Of a stretch of DNA of 64,000 nt, positions 18,632-26,170 are shown piece by piece. The notes under the pieces are model-generated. The model was not told where the DNA came from, searched no databases, and saw only the letters and a list, made by a program, of their open reading frames with translations. This DNA is from an uncultured SAR86 cluster bacterium. Its GTDB lineage: Bacteria > Pseudomonadota > Gammaproteobacteria > Magnimaribacterales > D2472. The position numbers and the translations under genes are program-made. Position 1 is the first letter of the stretch. Each line of letters starts with the position of its first letter. The DNA lies in assembly GCA_902557645.1 (NCBI GenBank), contig CACEAP010000002.1, positions 1-64,000 on the forward strand. The letters run 5' to 3'.

Positions 18632-18897
18632 CAAAGACAGTGTTCTGTAAAAAATATCAAGAAAACCTCCCAGCCCTGGAGATGCCCCCAATGCCAGGAG
18701 CTAGGGGTCAAGAGTTAATGGATACTGTTTCTAGGAAAGCTTGGGATGAATGGAAGTCACATCAAACAACCTTAATAAATGAAAAGCATCTAGATATGTC
18801 TAATCCTGAAAATAGAATGTGGCTTTTAGATCAAATGGAAAATTTCTTTAATAATGAAGATTATGAAAAGCCAGCTGGGTTTAAACCATTAGATTAA
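18628..18897 (+). CDS. yggX: Fe(2+)-trafficking / oxidative damage protection protein YggX
   Basis: Small cytosolic protein of 89 residues that protects iron-sulfur enzymes from oxidative damage. It has the family's invariant Cys near the N-terminus (TKTVFCKKY), PPMPGARGQEL, and RKAWDEWKSHQTTLINE, and ends NFFNNEDYEKPAGF. The start overlaps the mutY stop (ATGA), so it is co-translated with a Fe-S glycosylase, which fits its role in Fe-S maintenance. Confidence 0.96.
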   Translation: MTKTVFCKKYQENLPALEMPPMPGARGQELMDTVSRKAWDEWKSHQTTLINEKHLDMSNPENRMWLLDQMENFFNNEDYEKPAGFKPLD

Positions 18898-18900
18898 TTT

Positions 18901-18921
18901 TTTTGTTCTTTGATAAATAAA
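18901..18921 (+). repeat. Left arm of 21-bp inverted repeat flanking tRNA-Phe
   Basis: TTTTGTTCTTTGATAAATAA plus one A; its reverse complement occurs at 19066-19086 with 20 of 21 bases matching. The arm begins three bases after the yggX stop codon. Confidence 0.85.
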
Positions 18922-18941
18922 CTATGGGCTCCAAGAACCTA

Positions 18942-18970
18942 ATGACAATATACATAAACTTGCCTATAAT
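18942..18970 (+). promoter_or_regulatory. Sigma-70 promoter for tRNA-Phe
   Basis: ATGACA at 18942-18947, a 17-bp spacer, and a perfect TATAAT at 18965-18970. Transcription should begin near 18977, about 10 nt before the mature tRNA. Confidence 0.7.
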
Positions 18971-18986
18971 CCACAATTCACTTTAA

Positions 18987-19062
18987 GCCCAGATAGCTCA
19001 GTTGGTAGAGCAAAGGACTGAAAATCCTTGTGTCGGTGGTTCGATCCCACCTCTGGGCACCA
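18987..19062 (+). tRNA. tRNA-Phe (anticodon GAA)
   Basis: A 76-nt cloverleaf: acceptor arms GCCCAGA and TCTGGGC pair fully, the D-arm is GCTC-AGTTGGTA-GAGC, the anticodon arm AGGACTGAAAATCCT shows anticodon GAA, and the T-arm has GTGGTTCGATCCCAC. The 3' CCA is encoded. It stands alone behind its own promoter between yggX and the MarR gene, and lies inside a long inverted repeat. Confidence 0.98.
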
Positions 19063-19065
19063 TCA

Positions 19066-19086
19066 TTTATTAATCAAAGAACAAAA
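19066..19086 (-). repeat. Right arm of 21-bp inverted repeat flanking tRNA-Phe
   Basis: Reverse complement of 18901-18921 with one mismatch; it starts four bases after the tRNA CCA end. The arms enclose 144 bp holding the tRNA and its promoter. Confidence 0.85.
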
Positions 19087-19123
19087 TAATAACTAATAAG
19101 CATAGGTTTTTACATATTTATGG

Positions 19124-19152
19124 CCTGTTAAACAGGTATTTTCTGATATAAT
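19124..19152 (+). promoter_or_regulatory. Candidate promoter and operator of the MarR gene
   Basis: TATAAT at 19147-19152 lies 6 nt before the GTG start at 19159, so the mRNA may be leaderless. A small dyad, CCTGT-TAA-ACAGG (19124-19136), occupies the -35 position and could be an autoregulatory operator or the weak stem of a tRNA terminator (TATTTT follows). Confidence 0.4.
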
Positions 19153-19158
19153 GTCAAT

Positions 19159-19617
19159 GTGATTGACAATAATTCTGATGAAAATTTCCTTGAATCTAAT
19201 CTTTTAAGATTATTAACAAAAACATCCCAATGGATGGAGTCTGAGATACATAAATTAAATAAAACTTATAAGCATGAATTCTCAATTGCTGAAATTAAGG
19301 TGCTTGATGGTCTTAAAGGTAAACAAAAATCTATTGCAGAGCTTGCTAGAGTTTTACAGATTTCTCGCCAAGCAGTTCATAAGACTATTCATAAACTCAA
19401 GGATAAGGGGTATTTAGAATTAGTAATCGATAAAAACAATAAAAAAGACCGAAAAGTAATAATTACTCAGAATGGAAAAAATGAGAGGAATAAAAGACTT
19501 GAGGATATAGTTGAAATTGAACAAAAAATTTCTTGGGTTATAGGTGAAAGAAATTTAGATTACGTAAAGGAGATATTACTTGAACATATTAGATATATAA
19601 AATCTCAAAATAGTTGA
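19159..19617 (+). CDS. MarR family transcriptional regulator
   Basis: Winged-helix repressor-type regulator of 152 residues. The DNA-binding region lies about residues 45-105 with SIAELARVLQISRQAVHKTIHKLKDKGYLEL as the helix-turn-helix and DKNNKKDRKVIITQNG as the wing. The start is GTG, since both nearby ATGs run into a stop immediately. There is no Shine-Dalgarno. It lies upstream of, and in the same direction as, a proline iminopeptidase gene (30-nt gap); whether it controls that gene or itself is not visible. The ligand is unknown. Confidence 0.88.
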   Translation: MIDNNSDENFLESNLLRLLTKTSQWMESEIHKLNKTYKHEFSIAEIKVLDGLKGKQKSIAELARVLQISRQAVHKTIHKLKDKGYLELVIDKNNKKDRKVIITQNGKNERNKRLEDIVEIEQKISWVIGERNLDYVKEILLEHIRYIKSQNS

Positions 19618-19647
19618 AGAACATGCTTATAAACCTAATAATAAGTT

Positions 19648-20601
19648 ATGCAAAATCTATCTACTTTATATCCTAAAATTAAACCTTATGATTCAGGATT
19701 TCTGAATGTTGATGAGCATCAAGTTTATTTTGAGCAATGCGGAAATCCAAATGGAAAACCTGCTGTATTTCTTCATGGGGGCCCTGGCGGCGGAGGCAGT
19801 GAAGAAGTTAGAAGATTTTTTAATCCTAATGTTTATCGAATAATAGTATTTGATCAAAGAGGTTGCGGAAGAAGCAAACCTCATGGATGTCTTGAGAATA
19901 ATACAACCTGGGATCTTGTTTCTGATATTGAGCTTTTAAGAAAAAAACTTGATATAAATAAATGGTTAGTCTTTGGAGGGTCTTGGGGCAGTACTTTATC
20001 GCTAGCTTACGCTCAGACTCATCCAGATTCAGTAAGCGAATTAATATTAAGGGGTATATTTCTTTTAAGAGAGGAAGAGCTTAAATGGTTTTATCAAGAT
20101 GGATCGAGTCGAATATTTCCTGAAGCTTGGCAAGAATTCATAGACATTATTGATGAAGATGAGCGTGATGATTTGATGGGTGCATACCATAGAATATTTA
20201 ATAGCGATGACACAGCAAAGAAACTTTCTGCAGCAATTGCATGGACAAAATGGGAGGCTTCAACTATTAGTCTTTCCTATAGCCCAACAACTGTAGAGGA
20301 GATGTCAAATCCTGAGTTTGCTCTAGCTTTTGCTCTAATAGAAAATCATTATTTTATAAATAAAGGATGGTTTAAAACTGAGAATCAGCTTATTGAAAAT
20401 ATCGAGATAATTCGATCAATACCTTCGGTTATAGTTCAGGGGCGATATGATGCTGTATGTCCAATGAAGACTGCATGGGAATTATCTCAAGCATGGCCAG
20501 AAGCAGAAATGATTATAGCCCCAGCATCTGGACATACTGCTTTTGAAAAAGAAATTACTCATGCATTAATATCAGCAACTGACAAATTTGGAAAAAAATA
20601 A
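19648..20601 (+). CDS. pip: Proline iminopeptidase
   Basis: Alpha/beta-hydrolase (family S33) that removes N-terminal proline from peptides. The 317 residues show the oxyanion-hole motif HGGPGGGG near 43-50, DQRGCGRS near 73, and the nucleophile elbow GGSWGSTLS (Ser near 113). The acid is likely in GRYDAVCP, and the catalytic His in SGHTAFE near 302. It is cytoplasmic, with no signal peptide. It follows the MarR gene by 30 nt and precedes an oxidoreductase with its own promoter. Confidence 0.95.
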   Translation: MQNLSTLYPKIKPYDSGFLNVDEHQVYFEQCGNPNGKPAVFLHGGPGGGGSEEVRRFFNPNVYRIIVFDQRGCGRSKPHGCLENNTTWDLVSDIELLRKKLDINKWLVFGGSWGSTLSLAYAQTHPDSVSELILRGIFLLREEELKWFYQDGSSRIFPEAWQEFIDIIDEDERDDLMGAYHRIFNSDDTAKKLSAAIAWTKWEASTISLSYSPTTVEEMSNPEFALAFALIENHYFINKGWFKTENQLIENIEIIRSIPSVIVQGRYDAVCPMKTAWELSQAWPEAEMIIAPASGHTAFEKEITHALISATDKFGKK

Positions 20602-20603
20602 TC

Positions 20604-20634
20604 TTGACCTCAAGTAAACTCTAAGGAGTATAAT
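20604..20634 (+). promoter_or_regulatory. Promoter with 19-bp spacer and SoxR/MerR-like half-site
   Basis: TTGACC at 20604-20609 and TATAAT at 20629-20634 are 19 bp apart, the long spacing typical of promoters activated by MerR-family regulators. The left half TTGACCTCAAGT equals one half of a SoxR box; the right half (AACTCTAAGG) is imperfect. Confidence 0.45.
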
Positions 20635-20662
20635 TTTTCCATAGCATAAATAGGGGACAGAA

Positions 20663-21799
20663 ATGACAAAAGAAACTTCAAGAGAAATAAGATCTGAGAT
20701 TACTAGCGAAGGAAAGTTGCATATATCTATTGCAACAGTAGATAAACCGGTACCAAAAGAAGACGAGGTGCTGATTAAGGTTGAAGCAGCACCTATTAAT
20801 CCTTCTGACCTAGCTCTATTAATTAGTTTTGCATCTGATCCATCAACACTCTCTGTTTCAGGCTCTGGAAATGACACAGTTGCAAGTATGGATATTCATA
20901 AAGGATTAATGAAAGCTATGACTCCAAGGCTTGATCAATCAATGCAGGTTGGAAATGAAGGTGCTGGTATTGTCGAAACTGCAGGAGCAAATGCAGAGCA
21001 TCTAATTGGAAAAACCGTTGGCGTTGCTGGAGGTGCTATGTATTCAGAATATAGATGTGTGCCAGCAATGAATTGCTTAGTTATGGAAGATGGGACTTCT
21101 TCTAGAGATGCTGCATCATCATTTGTAAATCCGCTAACTGCACTAGGCTTTATAGAAACAATGAAATTAGAGAATCATACAGCTCTTGTGCATACTGCAG
21201 CTGCCTCTAATCTGGGACAAATGCTAGTAAAAATTTGTAAAGATGATTCGGTTCCATTGGTTAATATTGTTAGAAAAGAAGAACATGTTGAATTATTAAA
21301 AGATATCGGGGCCGAGTATGTTTGCAATATGAGCTCAGATACCTTTATGGATGACCTCGTGGAGGCAATTGTAGCAACAGGAGCTACTCTTGGTTTTGAC
21401 GCGACTGGAGGAGGAAATAAAGGTCAATTAGCAGGTCAAATTCTTTCAGCTATGGAAATAGCAGCTAATAAAACTGCTGCAGAGTATAGTCGATATGGGT
21501 CTGATACTTATAAGCAAGTATATATTTATGGCGGCCTGGACCCTTCTCCAACTATTCTCAAAAGAGCCTATGGAATGTCATGGGGACTTGGAGGATGGCT
21601 TTTAACGCCTATGATTGGGAAGATTGGAATGGAAAGATTTATGGCTATGCGAGAAAGAGTTGCTAAAGAAATCAATACAACTTTTGCTAGTCATTACACT
21701 CAAGAGGTTTCCTTTGAAGAAATGCTTCAGCCCGAAGCAATACAAAGCTATGGTAAACAAGCTACAGGGACTAAGTTTTTAGTTACTCCTCACAAGTAA
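20663..21799 (+). CDS. Zinc-independent MDR superfamily oxidoreductase (quinone-oxidoreductase-like)
   Basis: Medium-chain dehydrogenase/reductase of 378 residues. The N-terminal GroES-like fold has APINPSDLALL, and the nucleotide-binding part has HTAAASNLGQMLVKICK near residue 175. The usual GHEGAG zinc-site motif reads GNEGAG, replacing the His ligand, and the four-Cys structural zinc cluster is absent, so it should not bind zinc. A C-terminal insertion around YIYGGLDPSPTILKRA is unlike simple QORs. Substrate unknown; an NADPH-dependent alkenal or quinone reductase is plausible. The promoter suggests redox-responsive control. Confidence 0.8.
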   Translation: MTKETSREIRSEITSEGKLHISIATVDKPVPKEDEVLIKVEAAPINPSDLALLISFASDPSTLSVSGSGNDTVASMDIHKGLMKAMTPRLDQSMQVGNEGAGIVETAGANAEHLIGKTVGVAGGAMYSEYRCVPAMNCLVMEDGTSSRDAASSFVNPLTALGFIETMKLENHTALVHTAAASNLGQMLVKICKDDSVPLVNIVRKEEHVELLKDIGAEYVCNMSSDTFMDDLVEAIVATGATLGFDATGGGNKGQLAGQILSAMEIAANKTAAEYSRYGSDTYKQVYIYGGLDPSPTILKRAYGMSWGLGGWLLTPMIGKIGMERFMAMRERVAKEINTTFASHYTQEVSFEEMLQPEAIQSYGKQATGTKFLVTPHK

Positions 21800-21813
21800 T
21801 ATAGGATTGAATT

Positions 21814-21933
21814 ATGGAAGCTTTTGCAATATTGGGTTTTGTCTTTGGACTAATAGCATTTGTTCGAGTAGAAAAACTAACAAAAACCCTTAAAGAAAAA
21901 GACATTCTTGAGAAAAATTACAAGGAAGAGTAA
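21814..21933 (+). CDS. Small single-pass membrane protein (39 residues)
   Basis: An ORF too short for the track: 39 residues with a hydrophobic helix (about 3-17, AFAILGFVFGLIAFV) then a highly charged tail (KTLKEKDILEKNYKEE). AGGA lies 7 nt before the ATG. It lies 14 nt after the oxidoreductase and 31 nt before a DUF3784-type membrane gene. From memory, similar short sequences with an LKEK-like tail occur in Firmicutes. Function unknown. Confidence 0.65.
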   Translation: MEAFAILGFVFGLIAFVRVEKLTKTLKEKDILEKNYKEE

Positions 21934-21964
21934 AAAGTTGTGTAAATAGTTACAATATCCCAAT

Positions 21965-22276
21965 ATGTTTGAATTTTTCTTGCCTGTTGGGCTTGTAAGC
22001 TTGCTTTACTTAGCGATTGGTTCTTTTATTAATAGGAATAACGCTCGTTATCTGCTTGCAGGCTATAACACTATGAGCGAAGAGAAAAGAAAAAAATTTC
22101 CAATAGATAGCTACCTTGTCTTTTTTAAAAAATTCTTTAATCGCATGTCAATATTTACATTACTTTCAGCTTTATTTTTTTATTTAATTTTTATAGAACA
22201 AACTGCAGTTACTATATGGGCAATCTTTCAAATTATTCCCTATGTATATTTTGTATTTCAAAGTTTAAAATACTAG
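21965..22276 (+). CDS. DUF3784-like small membrane protein
   Basis: A 103-residue protein with three predicted membrane helices (about 5-20, 58-75 and 80-98). The signature after helix 1, LLAGYNTMSEEKRKKF, matches the DUF3784 family, of unknown function. It lies between the 39-residue membrane ORF and the sterol desaturase-family gene, 4 nt from the latter, so the three are probably co-transcribed. Confidence 0.75.
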   Translation: MFEFFLPVGLVSLLYLAIGSFINRNNARYLLAGYNTMSEEKRKKFPIDSYLVFFKKFFNRMSIFTLLSALFFYLIFIEQTAVTIWAIFQIIPYVYFVFQSLKY

Positions 22277-22280
22277 GCTT

Positions 22281-23123
22281 ATGACTGATATAGATTTATA
22301 TGCATACGGATTCCCGATCATATTAAGTATGATTGTTGCTGAAGCTATTTATTCAAAAACTCATAATCTATCTTTATATAAATTAAATGACAGCATGGCA
22401 GGATTTGGTCTTTTGGCAGGGAACATTTTTGTCAACATTGCTACAAAGGGTGGAATTTTATTTTTTTACTTTTATTTATATGATTTCAGAATAATAACTA
22501 TCAATGATCTAATGCCAAGTATAGCTGTTTGGGTAATTACATTTATAAGTATAGATTTTGTATATTATTGGTACCACAGATTCTCACATAGGGTTAGATT
22601 TATGTGGGCTGTTCATATGAATCATCATTCAAGCGAAGAGATGAATTTTACTGTAGCCCTTCGCCAGGCTTGGTTTGGCCCAATAACTAAAGTGCCATTT
22701 TTCTTTATTCTTCCAATTATAGGATTTGATCCTTTTATAACTGCTCTGGCTGGTGTTGCTGCTACCATGTGGGGAGTAACTGGGCATACTCAAGTAATTA
22801 AAACATTAGGTCCACTTGAGTATATTTTTGTTACTCCTTCATCGCATAGAGTCCATCACGGCTCCAATCCTGAATATATTGATAAAAATTATGGCAATAT
22901 GTTTATCATATGGGATAGGTTGTTTGGAACTTTTGCTAAAGAAGATTCTAAAGTTATATTTGGGATAACTAATAATGTTAAAACATTCAATCCTGTAAAA
23001 ATAACTTTCATGAATTGGCTGCAAATAGTTAAAGACTTTAGCAATTCATCAAATTTTAATGAAAAATTAAAATCAGTATTTGGCCCTCCTGAATGGAATC
23101 TAGATAAGAATAAAAGTCTATAG
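22281..23123 (+). CDS. Sterol desaturase / fatty acid hydroxylase superfamily protein
   Basis: Membrane di-iron oxygenase of 280 residues (PF04116). The three histidine clusters that bind the iron pair are visible: YHRFSHR near 100, HMNHHSS near 114 and SHRVHHGSN near 190, between hydrophobic segments. Members hydroxylate or desaturate lipids such as fatty acids, sterols or carotenoids; the substrate here cannot be told. It closes the group of small membrane genes and is followed 56 nt later by the exporter operon. Confidence 0.9.
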   Translation: MTDIDLYAYGFPIILSMIVAEAIYSKTHNLSLYKLNDSMAGFGLLAGNIFVNIATKGGILFFYFYLYDFRIITINDLMPSIAVWVITFISIDFVYYWYHRFSHRVRFMWAVHMNHHSSEEMNFTVALRQAWFGPITKVPFFFILPIIGFDPFITALAGVAATMWGVTGHTQVIKTLGPLEYIFVTPSSHRVHHGSNPEYIDKNYGNMFIIWDRLFGTFAKEDSKVIFGITNNVKTFNPVKITFMNWLQIVKDFSNSSNFNEKLKSVFGPPEWNLDKNKSL

Positions 23124-23179
23124 CTGTAAAAAGTGAAATTTTAGCTCCTTAGTGTAGAATTACCCCAAGGGAGAAGCCC

Positions 23180-24328
23180 ATGAATGAAAAAAAAGATCTT
23201 TTAAATGATCTTAAAATAGACAGATCAGAAGATAATGAGCCTGGAAGTTCATTTATAAAAAGATCAGGTTTTGTTCTTGTTTCAATTATTATTCTTTTTC
23301 TTGTACTCACCCAACTCGGATTTTTGTCCCAAGATGAAATTATTGAAGTTAATGCATATAAAGCGAAATCGGCAAATCAATCAAATAATTCAACATCTAG
23401 TGTTCTAGACGCTTCTGGTTATGTTACGGCTAGAATGCAGGCAACTGTTTCTTCAAAAATAACTGGTAAAGTTTTAGAGGTTTATATAGAAGAAGGAATG
23501 TTTGTAGAAAAAGATCAAATCCTTGCCCAATTAGATGACAGCACAGTGCAAGCAGAGCTTAAGTTCGCAGAAACTCAACTACAGGAAGCTAGAAGAGTTT
23601 TTAATAGAACCCTCGAACTTAGAAAAGATAATCTTGCAAGTCAAGCCTCTCTTGATGCTGCTGAATCTCAGTTAGATGGATTGAAAGCAAGATTAGACAT
23701 AAGTAAACAAATAGTTTCAGATATGAAGATACGCGCTCCATTTTCAGGAGTTGTTATCAATAAAGCTGCTCAACCAGGTGAAATGATTTCTCCTGTTTCA
23801 GCAGGTGGTGGTTTTACGAGAACTGGAATAGGAACTATTGTTGATATGGATTCTTTAGAGGTTGAGGTTGATGTTAATGAATCTTATATAAATAGGGTTC
23901 AACCTGGTCAACCAGCTATAACAAATCTAAATGCTTATCCTGAATGGGATATTAATTCTGAAGTAATAGCTATTATTCCTACTGCAGATAGAAATAAAGC
24001 AACAGTCAAAGTTAGAATAGGATTATTAGAAAAAGATCAAAGAGTTTTGCCTGATATGGGTGCAAAAGTTTCATTTCTAAAAGAGCAATCTAATACAAAA
24101 TCAGTTGTTCTTGAAGGAGTAATTGTCCCATCAACATCGGTAATGAAAGAAGGCGCTTCTTCTTTTGTCTTTTTAATTAAAAATGGAATTATAGTCAAAA
24201 CTAAAGTCCAGGTTGAAAGCACCTCTGCTAATTATGCAAGAATAATAAATGGCATAAAAAATGGAGATAGTGTTGTTATTAATTCAAATAATGGATTACA
24301 AGATGGCCAAGAGGTAGTAATTAAGTAA
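23180..24328 (+). CDS. Periplasmic adaptor (HlyD/MacA-type membrane fusion protein)
   Basis: Adaptor subunit of a tripartite exporter, 382 residues. One N-terminal membrane helix (about 30-48) anchors it. The lipoyl half-motif region (ASGYVTARMQATVSSKITGKV) is followed by a coiled-coil hairpin around 115-175, then the second lipoyl half (IRAPFSGVVINKAAQPGE), a beta-barrel and a membrane-proximal domain. AAGGGAG lies before the ATG. It starts the five-gene operon, 8 nt ahead of the ATPase. No outer-membrane TolC-like channel gene is present in the window. Confidence 0.9.
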   Translation: MNEKKDLLNDLKIDRSEDNEPGSSFIKRSGFVLVSIIILFLVLTQLGFLSQDEIIEVNAYKAKSANQSNNSTSSVLDASGYVTARMQATVSSKITGKVLEVYIEEGMFVEKDQILAQLDDSTVQAELKFAETQLQEARRVFNRTLELRKDNLASQASLDAAESQLDGLKARLDISKQIVSDMKIRAPFSGVVINKAAQPGEMISPVSAGGGFTRTGIGTIVDMDSLEVEVDVNESYINRVQPGQPAITNLNAYPEWDINSEVIAIIPTADRNKATVKVRIGLLEKDQRVLPDMGAKVSFLKEQSNTKSVVLEGVIVPSTSVMKEGASSFVFLIKNGIIVKTKVQVESTSANYARIINGIKNGDSVVINSNNGLQDGQEVVIK

Positions 24329-24336
24329 GGAGTCAT

Positions 24337-25014
24337 ATGTCAGAAATATTGGTAGACGTTAAAAATCTTTCGAAGGAATATAAAAGAGGTGGCGAAACTC
24401 TTGTTGTGCTGGATAATTTAAATCTAGAAATACCTAAACAAGACTATTTAGCTTTAATGGGCCCTTCAGGTTCAGGTAAATCAACTCTATTGAATCTCAT
24501 AGGTGGACTTGATACACCCTCTAATGGTTCTGTATCAATAAATGGAGAGAGGATTGATAAAATGAATTCAAGACAACTGAGCAACTGGCGTGCAAGTAAT
24601 GTAGGTTTTATTTTTCAATTCTACAATTTGCTTCCTGTGCTTTCTGCACAAAAAAACATAGAGCTACCTTTGCTTCTAACAAAATTATCAAGCTCGCAAA
24701 GAAAAAAACATGTCGAAACAGCCCTAAGTATTGTGGGCTTATCCGATAGAGCTAGTCATAAACCAAATGAGCTCTCAGGCGGCCAACAGCAGAGGGTAGC
24801 AATTGCCCGAGCCTTGGTTTCTGATCCTGATATATTGGTATGTGATGAGCCCACAGGAGATTTAGATCGAGATACCGCAACAGAAATCCTTAACTTGTTA
24901 AAGAGTCTAAATGAAGATCATGGAAAAACTATACTTATGGTTACGCATGATCCTGCTGCAGCAGAATCTGCAAAAAGATCTCTCCATCTTGATAAAGGTA
25001 AACTAATAGCTTAA
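24337..25014 (+). CDS. ABC transporter ATP-binding protein (LolD/MacB type)
   Basis: ATPase of the MacB/LolD/FtsE subgroup, 225 residues: Walker A GPSGSGKST near 42-50, FQFYNLLPVLSA Q-loop region, signature LSGGQQQRVAIARAL near 145, Walker B ILVCDEPTGDLD, and switch His in VTHDP. It probably energises the three following FtsX-type permeases. AAGGAG lies before the ATG. Confidence 0.93.
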   Translation: MSEILVDVKNLSKEYKRGGETLVVLDNLNLEIPKQDYLALMGPSGSGKSTLLNLIGGLDTPSNGSVSINGERIDKMNSRQLSNWRASNVGFIFQFYNLLPVLSAQKNIELPLLLTKLSSSQRKKHVETALSIVGLSDRASHKPNELSGGQQQRVAIARALVSDPDILVCDEPTGDLDRDTATEILNLLKSLNEDHGKTILMVTHDPAAAESAKRSLHLDKGKLIA

Positions 25015-25016
25015 TT

Positions 25017-26168
25017 GTGTATTGGGTCCTAGTTAAAGCAGGAGTTTTTAGAAAAAAAGTTAGAAGCCTTCTAACAACTTTTTCAGTCATAGTTGCCTTT
25101 TTTCTATATGGGCTGCTTCATTCTGCTGATCCATTATTTGATGGTGCTGTTGGTGAAATTAATGCAGAACGTATGATTATGATGCCAAAACATGACATGA
25201 TGTTTGGCAGAATACCGCAATCACATATTAATTATTTAGAGTCTATTGATAGTGTTACTGATATAGCCTGGATTGATATGCTTTCAATGGATATAAATTC
25301 AATGATGGAAAACATTCCCATCTTTGCTATCAGCGATGATTATTTTGAAGTAATGGATAGATTCAAAGCATCTGCGGATGAAAAAGAAGCTTTCTTTTCA
25401 AATAGGACAGGTGCTCTAGTTGGCAAAGCGGCTGCTGATATAAAAGGCTGGAAACCAGGAGATCTTATATCGATACCTACTTTTTCTGCAAAAAACGATG
25501 GGTCTAATGTATGGGAGTTTTATGTAGAAGGAATATATACAACAAGCCCTGCTGCCGATGAGCTTGGTATTATGGTAAGGCATGAATATGTTGAGGAAGC
25601 AAGAGCCAACAATAAAGGAACTGTCTCAATGATTATTTTCAATTTAGATGATCCTACAAAAGCTGACCAAATAAGTAATATTATTGATAATAATTTTAAA
25701 AACTCAGCTTATGCAACCTTTACTGGTAATGAGATAACTTTATCTCAAAAGATGTTATCTGATATTGGAAATATAAAACTTATCATCACTTCAATTATTT
25801 CAGCCGTATTTTTTACATTGCTTTTGGTTACTGCAAATACTATGAGTCAATCTGTAAGAGAAAGGACAAGTGATATAGCAATACTTAAAAGTCTAGGCTA
25901 TAAAGATATGCAGATATTCATTTCAATTCTTCTTGAAAGTAATTTTATTATTTTAATCGGTGCTGCTTTTGGCCTTGGATTTACAGTAATGACAGTTCCT
26001 CTTATAGATCAGGCTAGCGGAGGTCTGACTGGTGGATTAATAGTTTTTGATATCTTTCAAGTTTTAAGAGGAATTCTGATTGGTGTCCTTATGGCATCAT
26101 TAGCTGGCATACTTCCAGCTTATCAAGCATACAAATTAAAAGTTGTAGATGCTTTAGCAAAAGGATAG
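25017..26168 (+). CDS. FtsX-like ABC permease, copy 1
   Basis: Permease of 383 residues with one N-terminal membrane helix, a large periplasmic domain (about 45-255) and three C-terminal helices, the FtsX/MacB plan. It ends in the typical LPAYQAYKLKVVDALAKG. A GTG start two bases after the ATPase stop is the only fit. TMSQSVRERTSDIAILKSLGY near helix 2 is nearly repeated in the next gene, so copies 1 and 2 look like an old tandem duplication. Confidence 0.9.
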   Translation: MYWVLVKAGVFRKKVRSLLTTFSVIVAFFLYGLLHSADPLFDGAVGEINAERMIMMPKHDMMFGRIPQSHINYLESIDSVTDIAWIDMLSMDINSMMENIPIFAISDDYFEVMDRFKASADEKEAFFSNRTGALVGKAAADIKGWKPGDLISIPTFSAKNDGSNVWEFYVEGIYTTSPAADELGIMVRHEYVEEARANNKGTVSMIIFNLDDPTKADQISNIIDNNFKNSAYATFTGNEITLSQKMLSDIGNIKLIITSIISAVFFTLLLVTANTMSQSVRERTSDIAILKSLGYKDMQIFISILLESNFIILIGAAFGLGFTVMTVPLIDQASGGLTGGLIVFDIFQVLRGILIGVLMASLAGILPAYQAYKLKVVDALAKG

Positions 26169-26170
26169 AT

